A DNA stretch of 64,000 nucleotides from Hofstenia miamia (Eukaryota > Xenacoelomorpha > Acoela): contig SCFE01000087.1 of the NCBI GenBank assembly GCA_004352715.1, forward strand, positions 1,050,822 through 1,114,821, written 5' to 3'. A model generated the notes under the pieces. That model was not told the DNA's origin. It ran no database searches and worked only from the letters and a program-made list of their open reading frames with translations. Positions 43,790 to 55,419 of this stretch are shown one piece after another. Positions within the stretch are counted from its first letter, which is position 1. The number at the start of each line of letters is the position of its first letter. A program made the position numbers and the translations under genes.

Positions 43790-45451
43790 TGCTGTTAACC
43801 AATTTGAAATGAGCGGAGGAAACGTTATTGGGGAATTGAACAATCTACGCTTTTTGACAGGCTAAGCAAAACAAAAAAGTTGATATGAACTATTCAATTT
43901 GAGGTTTACTATTTTTTATCTACTCCTCGGTATTATATTTTTCTAATATAATTTTAACCTAACAAACGGAACCAGCATATTGAATGTTTGCTATAAGCTA
44001 CTAACAGTAAATTAAATTTCTCTACACCTATGCAACCATTATTAAGTCACTTATGTCTTCGTGTTCTAGGCGGTGAAGCGAGTTTCGAAGACCAGTTGTT
44101 ACCCTGCTAACTGTTCCTAGATTCCCTTCTTTTTGTGTAGGATGATATTTAAAATTTTTTCCTTCTTAGCTCTTAAGAACTTTAGGTCCAATACCTACCC
44201 ACTTACTACTTCTAATTCGCCACATTTCTATGACACTTGTCAAGAAATTTTTACAATTTTGCGACTTGCTAGGATAATATTAGGTATGTTAGTAACTTCT
44301 AATAAAATCTGCACACTGAAATTGAAACTTCTAAATGAGGTCTATTAAGAGAATATGATGCTAATATACAATTTCAAGAATTGTTTATGAAATTATATAG
44401 CATTCATTAGCAACTGTTGTGTAATAGTCCATTTTTCAATTTCAGCTCTTCTTTTCCAATGAATCAGTTCAACTCCAGCCCAGCGCAGCTCTATCTCGGT
44501 CTTCAACTCCCGTTAACAGAAGAAAGGACATTACTGAGGATCATTTCATAGTAAGTCTGTGCTGCCACAAAGTAGTTTTAGTTTCAATAATTTGAATTTA
44601 ATACCTTATTTCACAAGTGTTATTTTCAGCCTTTCATTTGATTACATGTTGAAAATATAGAAATCGTGTTCAACTTATTTTCATTTTTCAAAATGATTTT
44701 TATAAACATTTCATAGAAATAGCTATGCTTGTCATTGCTACTTTCTCATAATTAGTGCATTGAATTGCCCCTTATTGTCATGTGTTACAGACGAGCAAGA
44801 ATCCGCAATTTTTAATTGGAAAGCTACAAATAGATATTTCTGCTTCAATAAATTAATCAATATCTGCCTTTCACAAAAATAGATTATTGGAAACTTTTGG
44901 CAATAATTGGGATAAAATAATATATCAAGAATCATAGTAAGTTGTTAGATTTTATTAATAAAGCTAATACATGACACATAAATACTTTTTTCAAAGAAAA
45001 ACCATTGTTGAGAAAAACAACCAAGATTATTAGTGCTTCATACTTCTGTTAGCACTAAGAAGAAAGTGTTCAAAAAAACCAAAGTTAGATATTGCCAGCA
45101 ATCATAATCGCTAAGGGCAAGTTTGGTTCGGAGATAGATGTGTATGCCTTATGTAAGCGCTGTAATCATAGTTTAATATTCTTAGGTTTAAAATAAAAAC
45201 TAGAGACGAAAAAATATGTACTTAAGATTGACAAAATATGACATAACGGTGCTAAAAACTGATCAAATATTCTTCCAACTGAAAGTAAATGCAAAATCTG
45301 GTAGTCTATTTTTTATTGCAAGCACAAAATAAATATCTTTTGATTTACCATGGTTGCTATAGGCATACATTATCATAAGGAATGTAAGCGCATGTGCTCT
45401 GTTGCGTGGGAAATTCCCCAGTCCCACCGCCCTCCTCCAGGTGCGCCTCAG
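43790..45451 (+). mobile_element. THAP-family transposon, degenerate copy A
   Basis: Collinear with copies B and C: ACGCTTTTTGACAGGCTA, GGAACCAGCATATTGAATG, a TTTTTCAATTTCAG acceptor, and an exon-like stretch with TTCAACTCCCGTTAACAGAAG then GAAAGGACATTACTGAGGAT. It ends near 45,451 with GCTCTGTTG...CCAGGTGCGCCTCAG, a decayed right terminal repeat. It lacks the THAP exon region. This is the oldest-looking of the copies. Confidence 0.7.
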
Positions 45452-46642
45452 GACGCCCCACAGACTTTGTGCATTGTCCCATTTCCACATGTTGACATCT
45501 GCCCTATGTTGCCTCAAGCTTTATGTTCTACAGCCTCAAATTGCCCCTCTCACAAAATTCTCGGTAAAAAACTACTTTAATAGCTTATTGAACCATATTT
45601 GTTCGATGACAGCTTTCGTAGCACTGTACCACACCACCATTGCCAAATTTGGTTTAGTTTTTCTCAAGTCAAAAGTGTTTTTACCCCATTATTATCCCAT
45701 GGGTACCCACTTTAGAAAAACCTAGTCCCAAATATTGGAAAATTCCTAGTGAAAATAGGGTTAAAAGACAATGTCAGCTTAGTTTCCCAACATGTCCTGT
45801 CGGTGTCGGGTGGGGGCATGTTGGAAGACATTATGTTGGTTTAAAATAATGAAAGTAAGTCCTATGTCTAAGCGTGCATAAATGAACATAAATCTTACAA
45901 TTTTTTATTTTCTCAGATTCCAATTAATTATTAAATCTGTATATAAAAAAGGATATAATGAAAATTCACCTTTAAAACAATTGTAGATGTGTTTAAGAGC
46001 TTTTAAAAGGTTACTACCCATATATTTATAAATAGTACAAGCTCTCAACCCGCTTGATGTTCTAATAGTTTTAGTTTGTTTGAGAATACTGCAAAACTGC
46101 AAATACTGTTATTAAATAACGCCATATGTGGCGAAATTCTGTATTACGAGGTAGTCAAATTTTGAAATGACCACTACCAGTTTATTGATTTAAAAGCACA
46201 TTGTTATTGGATAGATTTTTGAATAGCAGAGAATGAAAATGAAGCATTAAGCACATATTCTCTAGTTTTGCAGCATACAAGTTTTTGAGGCCTAAACTTC
46301 AATTTTTTAATTCAATTATATGTTATCTCACATCAAGGTGTAATAAAATTTATAAACGCTAAATTATTGATTAAATTTTAGAAAGTATGTGCTCTTATAA
46401 TTTTTTTAAATTCTTGAAATTGGTTGTGTGATGCTCTACCATTGACCTGAAAATATTAGAAGTTGCATTCAGCATTCCATTAGTATGTTTTTTGTGCAGG
46501 CAGACCTAAGTTGCTTTTGCGTTATCTCCCCATCCAAATAATTGCCACAATTGTTAATTTATAAACATAATACTAATAACCTTACCACTGACCCTAACCC
46601 AAACCAAATCCTAAGCCATACACCTAAGCCCAAACCTAAATT

Positions 46643-46645
<3 letters not shown>
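45452..46645. other. Intergenic, no gene seen
   Basis: AT-rich. Near 46,575-46,645 there is a run of degenerate CCTAA/CCAAA units (ACCCTAACCCAAACC) reminiscent of telomere-like or satellite remnants. Frames around 45,263-45,725 fall in the decayed right end of copy A and beyond. Confidence 0.35.
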
Positions 46646-46679
<34 letters not shown>

Positions 46680-47873
46680 ACGTATTTGATTAGAGAATCC
46701 TACATGTAAATTAGTTGATAAATTCATTATTCTGAAGATTCTCAATTATTGAAAAAATGTTTTTAAGGGAATTGAATATAGTCTCCGCTTTTTGAAATCC
46801 TAATCAAAACAGAAAAGTTGATATTAACTAAACACAACTATTCTATTTGAGTTTTACTATGGTCACATATATACTCTTCAGAGTTATATTTTTCTAAAAA
46901 AACTTCAACGTAGCAAACGGAACTCTCATAATGAATTTTTATATTATAAATGACTAAAAGTGAATTATTTTTCCCTATACATATACAGCCATTACAAGGG
47001 TTGGCTAACACACCTATGTTTTCCGTGGTTTCTAGGTGAGGGGAATTCTGAACACAGTCTGTTGTCTGTTAACTGATTTTAGTTTCAATAGGAAACTTTT
47101 TTGTGGTTGAATGATCTTTAGAAATGTCTTATTTATCGCTTAGTAACTCCATCCAAAAACTTAGTCTCAATTCTTGCCAGGCCCAAATCATGCCCAACCC
47201 ACTTAATTTCAATTCGTACATTTTTATCATGCTTGTTAAGAAATCTTCTACAATTTTGCGGCATATCCTAGTCTAATAACATCTGCTCGCTGAAATTAAT
47301 AATTCTAAATGGAGTTTTTCAAGAGTATATAATACTAATGTACAATTTCAAAACGTTGTTAAGAAATTACATATCATTCGCTACAATGTTGCGTAATAGT
47401 ATATGTTTTCGATTTCAGCCCATTTTTTCCAATAACGCCAGCAGGTACATCTGCGACTTAAACTCCTGTTAACAGAAGAAAGAACAGGACTGAAGATCAT
47501 CCGTATTAAGACTGTGCTGCCAAATTAGTTACATTTTTAACTTGTCATAATTTGAATTTAATCTATATTTCTTTATTGCTTTTATTAGCATTGCTATGTA
47601 ATTCACCCAAGGCGATACTAAGGAAGGCCATGACATGACAACTTCACAAAATATTTACGAGGGCATAAAGTTATTTTGTTAGTAATTAAGTACAATATGC
47701 ATCAAATAAAAGTCTGAGTGACTCATTTTGTTTAATCCAAAGAGTACGTTTTGGTATTTATCTTATTGGTGCAAATTAATTGCCTAAATTCCACTTTAAT
47801 CGTCATTTTGTTTACTTTGCAGCTTATTCACATTATTGCGGATAATCACTCAATTACAGTTGCTTATTCTTTC

Positions 47874-48137
47874 ATGCCAAAGAAGTGCTCTGTTAGCTAC
47901 TGCAATACAGGGTATACAACAGAAAGACGTACTCGTAGGAAAGGTCAAAAAATTCCAATGTATAGCTTTCCTAAGGCTAAGGATGTTTGTCAGGAATGGC
48001 TTAAACGACTACCCAATGTTATTAAGTACGAGGAAATCACCAAGAATTATTGTCGCAACCACTGGCCTCAGCAAATTACAATGCGTACTGGAAAAGGGGA
48101 CTGCATAATTCCAGATGAACCACCATCGATTTTTTAA
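47874..48137 (+). CDS. THAP-domain protein (N-terminal part of the transposase of copy B)
   Basis: THAP domains are C2CH zinc fingers that bind DNA, known from P-element transposase and THAP proteins. The 87-residue frame begins MPKKCSVSYCNTGYTTERR. Zinc ligands are C5, C10, C60 and H63 (KNYCRNHW), giving C-x4-C-x49-C-x2-H, within the family's range. The conserved Trp (EWLKRLP) and the C-terminal P-x-(I/V)-F signature (EPPSIF) are present. The frame stops at a T-rich run (TTTTTTAA). One base shift restores NAPLSCIAQAKYASISKNMF, which continues to about 48,373, so a homopolymer frameshift probably truncated a longer transposase. No catalytic core is visible. Confidence 0.88.
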   Translation: MPKKCSVSYCNTGYTTERRTRRKGQKIPMYSFPKAKDVCQEWLKRLPNVIKYEEITKNYCRNHWPQQITMRTGKGDCIIPDEPPSIF

Positions 48138-48373
48138 ATGCCCCTCTCTCTTGTATTGCTCAAGCCAAATATGCTTCAATTTCAAAAAATATGTTCAAGT
48201 TATCAATGGAAACTAGGAATGCGCATCCTGAGGAAATGGATAACTTCTTAAGCGAACATCGCATTATATTTTCGTCGCTTTTTATTGATATTCCCAAACA
48301 TTTACCTGATATCTCCATCTCAATGCTTGTAATTCACCATATTTCACTACAAGTAAAAACACAGAAAACTTGA
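48130..48373 (+). pseudogene. Continuation of the THAP transposase after a frameshift
   Basis: In the frame shifted by one after PPSIF the sequence reads NAPLSCIAQAKYASISKNMF, then METRNAHPEEMDNFLSEHRI, then FIDIPKHLPDIS. Seamless coding composition directly after the THAP signature supports a single-base lesion in the preceding T-run. It ends at TGA after VKTQKT. No further domain is recognised. Confidence 0.5.
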
Positions 48374-48673
48374 GTAAAATATAATTTCATAAACATTTTA
48401 CTTAAAATTGCTATATTTCTAGTTTCGCTTTTGGCAATAATTGGAGCGAAAATAACATAAAAATCATAGTAAATTAACACATTTTGTGATATAAAAACAA
48501 AACATAACACATAGAAACTTTTTAAAAGAAAAATCGTCGTTGGGAGAAAGCAACCAATGTTATGATTGCTTCATACTTTTTTAGAACTAAGTAGAAATTG
48601 TTTTAGAAAAATATCAGTAAAGTGTTGCCAGTAATCATAATCACTAAGAGCAAATTTGGTTCTGCCCTAGATA

Positions 48674-50538
48674 CAGGGGCGCACCCAGCTTTTTTTCTGA
48701 GGAGGGGAATTAATTCTTAAGATATATATATATATATTTGTATATATATATTGGCATATTTTCATAGATATTCTTACATGCAAAGTAGTTTATAAATTCA
48801 TTATTCTGAAGATTTTCACTACAACAATGGAAAAGGCATTGTCAGGGAAATTAAATAGTATACACTTTTTGACATGCTACCCAAAACAGAAAGGTTGATA
48901 TTAACGAAATTCAACTATTCAATTTAAGGTTTACTATTTCATATATCTACTTTTAAATGTCATTTTTATAATTAAATTTCAACATAGCAAACGTAACCAG
49001 CATACTATGAATGTTTGTTAAAAATTACTAAAACTGAATTATTTTTCCCTACCCCTATTCAACCATTACTAAGATTGGCTAACACACATATCTGCTCCGT
49101 GGTTCAGTAGGTGAGGATGATTTCGAACACACACTGTTGTCCTGTTAACTGATCCTAATCTCAATAGGAAAAATTTCCATTTTTTGTGGTAGGATGATTT
49201 TTAAAAAATTCTTACTTTCTTATTTCTTAGTTATTCCATCCAAAAACTTAAGCCTAATTCTTGCAGGCTTGAATCATGCCCAACTCAATTTTTAAGAAAG
49301 TGTGCTCACTGAAGTTGAAAATTCTAGATTGAATTTTTCAAGAATATATAATATTGATGTACAATTTCAAAACGTTGTTTAAGAAATTGTATAATATTCA
49401 CTACAACTGTTGTTTAATAGTTTATTTTTTTCAATTTCAGCCCCTTTTTTCCAATAACTCAGTCGAGCCCCAGCCCACCGCGGCTCCGACTTCAACTCCT
49501 GTTAGCAGAAGAGAGAACAGGACTGAGGATCATGCCGAATTAATACTGTGCGTCCACAAAATACCCTTAGTTACACTTTGTAACTTGCCATAATTTAAAT
49601 TTAATACATTATTTCTATATTGTTTTTTTAGCATTGCTATGTAATTCACCATATTTCACTACAGGTAAAAAATACAGAAACCGTGTCCAAATTATTTTCA
49701 CATTTTGCAAAATATAATTTAATAGAAAATTTCATTCAAAATTTCTATATTTCTCATTGCTAGTTTTGCTTTTGGCAATAATTGGAATGAAAATAATAGA
49801 TAAGAAATCATAGCATAAAAACCCAACCATAACACATAAAAATTTTTTTAAAAGAAAAAACATCGTTGTGAGATTACAAATAAAACTACGAGTGCTTCAT
49901 ACTTCTGTTAGCACTAAGAAAAATCTAAGTTAAATGTTGCCAGAAATCGTAATCACTAAAAGCAAATTTTGTTCTGCATAGATACCTTATGTATAAGCTG
50001 TGATCATTGTTTAATATCTCTAGGTTTGACATCACAATATGAGGTGTGTGACAGAAAGATAGCAATGGTGCGCAATAGGGTTAATATTATGCCTTCAATA
50101 TATAAAAAAGTGAATTCGGTATTGGAAGCATAATTTATATTTTGGTCATCAACTGTGCTGTACACATGCAATAGCCAATACTGTATTAATTTACTAGGCA
50201 GGACAATAATGATTTTCGAATTGGGACTTTATTATGTTTCACCAAGATTTTCATCCATTAATGCTTGTGAGAACGTTCTTAGTGAAACTAAATAATTGCA
50301 AATTATTGGTAATTTTTCTTCTTCTAAAGTATTCAATATATTAATCGATTTCCAATTATTGTAATAATTGCAATATAAATTAATTATTGCTTACCCCTGC
50401 AGATAGATTTGAAGCATTGCTTAATATATATGTACTATGTTATCATATCAGCATGCATTTCATGAGAAATGGAAGCATCTGTGCTCTGTTGAAAGGGGGG
50501 GACGTTCCCACAGTTCCCCCCCTCTGGGTGCGCCTCTG
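48674..50538 (+). mobile_element. THAP-family transposon, complete non-autonomous copy C nested in copy B
   Basis: The left terminal repeat CAGGGGCGCACCCAG starts at 48,674. The right end at 50,538 is the reverse complement of CAGAGGCGCACCCAG. A perfect 8-base target duplication CCTAGATA flanks it (48,666-48,673 and 50,539-50,546), interrupting copy B. The length is 1,865 bases. Like copy B it has a (TA)n tract close to the left end (48,721-48,750) and a TTTCAG-preceded exon (49,441 on) reading PLFSNNSVEPQPTAAPTSTP and then VSRRENRTEDHAEL. The THAP exon is missing: the sequence passes from one side of the copy B THAP region to the other at TGTAATTCACC (49,640-49,650). Confidence 0.95.
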
Positions 50539-51081
50539 CCTAGATACCTTACGTAAAAGATGTGATCATCGCTTAATTTATTAGGCTTGACATCACAGCA
50601 TCAGGTGACTGAAAGAAGATAACAATGGTGCGAAATAAGGTTACTGTTATGCTTTTAATATACAAAAAAGTGAATTCGGTGGCGGAAGCATAATAATATA
50701 CTTTTTGGTTCATCAAACTGTGCAGTACATTCGCAACAGCCAATACTATGTAAATTTACTAGACAGGACAATAATGATTCTCGAATCGGGACGTGATTAT
50801 ACGTTTCAGTAAGATTTTCATCCGTTAATACTTGTGTGGACATTTTTAGTGAACTCTAAGTAATTGCAAATTATTGCCAATGTTTCTTCTTCTAAGGCAT
50901 TGAATAGATTAATCGATTTTCAATTATTGCAATAATTGTAATATCAATGAAATATTGCTTACCTCCGCAGATAGAGTAGAACAAATGCTCAATGTATATG
51001 TACTATTATTGTTATGTATAAAAGGATCTGTTCTCCTTTGAGGTGGGAATGTTCCGCCCAATTCTCCCTTGTGCGCCTCTT

Positions 51082-53105
51082 GAAATAGACGAACATAAAA
51101 AATTAAGATGTCCTTTTTATAATATAGTTAATTTACCTTTAAAGTAAAAAAAGATCTCAAGCAATTGCTAGCTAGAATATTTTTCTTCTGATTATTAACA
51201 GTAAAAGACATTTTTCATAAATTTTTTCTAGAATTGCTTCAATAAAACACTATAATGTGTGACAATATCGTGACAGCGCATCAATATATTTAAGGTGATT
51301 AAGAAAATTTAATAGCTATGTTTTTATTATTTTCATGGCTGACTTCAAATTTTAACTAGAAACATCTAAGCAACCCTTGATGTTGAACAACAATGAATAT
51401 TTAACCTGTTCCTGTCACCGACTATTTTTCTTGTGTTTACCTTTGTAACAATCCCATTTTATGTATATATATATAAATGTACTAATGTGTTTTTAATAAA
51501 CGATCTTACTCGTACTGCTTAACGTTATAACACGTTCCAAGTCTCAAGAATCAGGATGTACATTCATTGAAACTGAACGCATATATTTTAATTTAATTGA
51601 TCAGAACCTATGTTAACCTTTTTCCATTGTATTTGTTATAATTATATGAAATATGACCCAAAATAATAAAGAAATTTTTTTTAATTATTGCAACCCTGGT
51701 CGGGTTTAAAGTTTTTGGGGCCTGTAAGGTCTCAATAAAATTTGGCGTGTTTCCAGGCTCATATATATTTCATTATGCATCTCAATGAGGAGTGGTCTTA
51801 GAATAGAGAATAAAGTACTATAATATCTCTATAATTATTGAAAAGTAAAACTTTACATTTATTTTAATATAATTATTTTCATTAAGGAATTATGTACAGT
51901 TATCCACAGAAATAAGGTTAGTGAATCACGATCGGAGAAAAGTAAATAGAATCTGAATCGAGTTTTCTGAAAATATTGTACAAATGAATATAAAATGGGT
52001 AATAAATGTAGATATGTTATGGTGTACTTAGAAATAATTTGACTGGTATTTGTTTGTTATTGTAGTCGATGTGCATATTAGATTATTGGAAATATGGTAA
52101 AAATTTAACATTATATGCATGTATATGAAATAAGGGAGGTTTGTAGTAATGGTAGCTAAATAAATCAAATACTGACAAATAATCACACAAGCATTCAAAA
52201 CATTCTTTTGAATTTTCAATAAATCTATTATTAAATCCATACAGGAACCACAATCAGTTCACTGCTGGGTATTTGCTGGGTATTTATATGATGCTACATG
52301 TCTAGAAAGTTAAATATATCAATAAGGTAATTATCTGCTTAAAAACAAGGGATATGTTAAGAAAGTGTGAATTTTGATTGAAAAAAAATCAATTTTTCTG
52401 TATTCCTGCTTGAATTGAATTGTGCACAAATCTAGTGATTAGTTTCATTCAATTCATTTTGAACTTGAACTTTGCTAATTTGCATGGACCAACAGTGTCT
52501 GAGTATAGTTTGTCTTAAATTTTGGTAGTTATCTATAGGAAATTCAGTCTAAATCCCTATCCTAATCCTAAAATTTGCTGTCTACGGAAATAACACAAAC
52601 ATATATGATATGTCCTGTGTTTTGATAATTCATAATTGAGTGAGCTAGCATTAGCTGACTATAGTTTGAAAAAAGAAAAATTATTTTCCTTTCAAAACAT
52701 TGAAAGCTGCTCCACTAAGAACAGTGGGTCTGCTGGACCCACCTCCACCTTTTTCTCATACCAATTGCATTTCACAAATATTTTAGCTCCTTAATATGAT
52801 TATATACATTCAAATAACTGCATTAAACTTTTTTTACAAAAATAAAAATTCTCAGGTTTCCCAAATTTGATAAGTGTGTATTCATATGTAATTGCTACCA
52901 AGTAGCAATGTATTATTTGATTATTTCCTATTATGAATGATTATATGAGCATAAACTCACCACATCAACTGTATTGTTTGCACTCATTGTGAAGTAGCTG
53001 CTTGAATATTAGTCAAGACCTACTAACTAGGTGTACATAATATAAACAATATTCACTAATTATTGTTGAATTGATTGTGCTCATTGTCCCATTTACTCCA
53101 TTTGT
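51082..53105. other. Intergenic, no gene seen
   Basis: AT-rich. A short perfect hairpin GTGGGTC-TGCTG-GACCCAC lies near 52,725-52,743. CAACCCTGGTCGGGTTT near 51,691 looks like a hAT-type end fragment. Confidence 0.45.
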
Positions 53106-53109
53106 CCAT

Positions 53110-53765
53110 TTACTCCCATTGGAAATACTAGCAGTTATGTCTCATTTGGGCCCAACGAAATTTTCTTGTCAAATGGTTTCATAAGATATTATTGCATGAC
53201 TTCTAGTTTTGAAAATCATGCATAATTTTTGAAATATGGGGTTTCAGTTTTTTTCATTTCACAGTCTTATTTTAGAACCAGTCCACATGAAATATTTAGC
53301 CACAGGTTCAAGTTCCTGAGGACTTGGGTCAGAGAGACCTATGAAAAAGAATGGTCCTAAAGATCCTTAGTTTTTATTTATCATTAAAGTTGAAGACAAG
53401 TAAAAATTGTTAACTACACCCTATAAAAACTGCTCAGAAAATTTTGTATGTTCCATGTCAAAATGAAAACTGTTGTTATTAACCTTTTTCTATTATTTTT
53501 AAGAGATGGCCTTCTATCATTATCATCAGTGACGTGATCATTGTTAAATTTCAACAATTAGAATAACTACTTACAGTGTTCCAATTGTATGCTATTTTTC
53601 AGGATTTTGGAAAATTAATATTTAGTCTTAAACAAAATAATAAATTTGAATAATTCATTAACAACATAATTTTCCCATGTTTCTCATTTCCAACTTCCTA
53701 CATTCAAACTCACCAAATTTGTTAAAATCTCAATTGCTTGCAATGAAAACAATTTGTAAAAATTT
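53110..53765 (-). repeat. Diverged repeat block, inverted copy of 5,925-6,960
   Basis: Read on the minus strand, it shares ordered landmarks with 5,925-6,960. It is shorter, so indels separate the two. Confidence 0.6.
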
Positions 53766-53769
53766 TTAT

Positions 53770-55415
53770 TGAATTCTTTATATGTCAGCATACATTATAC
53801 CTAATTTTGCCTATGTCTCCACACACACACTTCCAAGTCTCAAAGTATTCACACTACTAAAATTTCCTTTCACTGTAGAAACACACTACAATTATTCTGG
53901 ATTACATGCTGAACTGTGATGAAAAGGAAGTACACTAATGTTGTCAACAATTGCCTATGCGAAGTTCTTGATAAGGATCCATAAAATTTAACATCACTTG
54001 AGGCCCAATGTTAGAAAAAAAATCTTTCATAACCAATCTTAGACTATTTTGGAGATCCAAGAATTATGCATGCAAGTACAAATTATTGAATTTATAATTT
54101 TAAATTGCATGTTTATAATTTTAAGGTACTTGTATGTAATTTTAACTTGGTTTTCTAATATTTTAAATTGGCTGATAAAAGACATATTCTCAAATAGCAA
54201 GACATTAGTGGGCCATTGTAGTTACCATTAATGGCAGATGACTGCTGGGGAATTGATGGGTCAGTGATGCATGGCTGACAATGACCCATTGCTGAGCCAA
54301 TAATTGTCAATTAATGGGCAATTCATTAGAGAATAATTTTCCAATAATGGCCAATTGATACAAAAAGCAGGTTTTGAGCATAGCATTACTTTTATATGTA
54401 AAACAACTATTTTATGTGTCTAAGAAGTTCAAACATTGCTGATTAAACAATCACAAACCCAACAAACTGCAGAAGGATAGCTTTGAGAAACTGTCAAGAA
54501 TATTCAATTCAAATATTTGTTAGAAATTTGAATTTAACTTCACTTGTAATCTGATACAAATTGACATTACCATCCCTTAATAAATCAATTCCTTTCAAAT
54601 ATTGTAGAGTCACTTGGGACCCTTCCATTTCAATTTTAATTAATTTTGAAATTTCAACCTAAATCCTGCTTTGATTTTAGGTAATGACGTCAAATTGATG
54701 TAGGTGATTTTATTTTCTAGTGTAGTAATTCGATCTTATATTTATTTGTCCCCCAAAATCCTGTGATGTGTGATTGATCTTAAAATTTGCAAGGGAAACT
54801 GATGTTGCAAAAGTGTAAACAATTTCAGGTAATAATTCTTGATTGTTTGTACAAATAACTTGAGAGAATTGTAGCAAAAACTGAAAAAACTTTGTCTCAC
54901 TCAACTGTGTTTGGTTTTTGCTTCTAATTAATTATTAGTAACCCCTTTTTAGGCAGTATGCTATTCATAATAGATGCCTAATTTTTTGGCAACAATTTGG
55001 GAGTTACTCCTCTGAGGTTAGGGTGACAACACACTTTATTCTGGCAGGCAGCATTAAGCTACATGTATGACTAAGGTTAGGGAATAAGAACTTTTTATTG
55101 ATCATTTGCAAATCAAACATGCACTTTACACCCAACACTGTGGTGATAACAAGCTGTTGGTTAATCTGAATGCACAGCAACTATGTGCTGTTATTATTAT
55201 TATGAGCTGAGTAATAAGAACTAATGAGAAAAATTTTATTGAGCTAGAAATTAAAAATAAAAGACACATAGGGCAGCACCTTTTGCAAGTTTGGAATTCT
55301 CTTCATGGATATGCTTTGGTGTGATGCCATGCAAGGTGGTCATTGTTGGAAGGGAGTCCTTGTTGGATCTTTACTGCTTCTTTGTTACAATGGCAAATTA
55401 CTGATATATTTGATG
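53770..55415. other. Intergenic with an imperfect inverted repeat
   Basis: At about 54,257-54,290 TGGGTCAGTGATGCATGGC followed by TGACAATGACCCA forms a hairpin with 5-7 base arms, and TTGTCAATTAATGGGCAATT follows. No gene is visible. Confidence 0.4.
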
Positions 55416-55419
55416 TTCT

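Larger units (their letters stand above)
46650..51081 (+). mobile_element. THAP-family transposon, longest copy B, interrupted by copy C
   Basis: The left part starts at a (TA)n tract (46,650-46,678) and runs to 48,673. The right part resumes at 50,539 after copy C and ends near 51,081 with CTTGTGCGCCTCTT, a decayed right terminal repeat. It carries a leader exon (47,430-47,500, following TTTCAG), a THAP-domain exon (47,874-48,137) and a further coding-like stretch to 48,373. Its left terminal repeat is missing; the sequence stops at the microsatellite. The THAP DNA-binding domain at the N-terminus points to P-element-type transposases, while the terminal repeat CAG-R-GGCG resembles hAT ends; both make 8-base duplications. 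Confidence 0.8.

Noticed and set aside
45263-45725. GC-richer frames on both strands suggesting a gene
   Set aside because: The GC-rich part is the decayed right end of THAP-family copy A (GCTCTGTTG...GGTGCGCCTCAG) and adjacent sequence; no domain.
52725-52743. Perfect short hairpin GTGGGTC-TGCTG-GACCCAC as a possible terminator or regulatory RNA
   Set aside because: A single 7-base stem in non-coding DNA without any gene next to it; expected by chance over this length.
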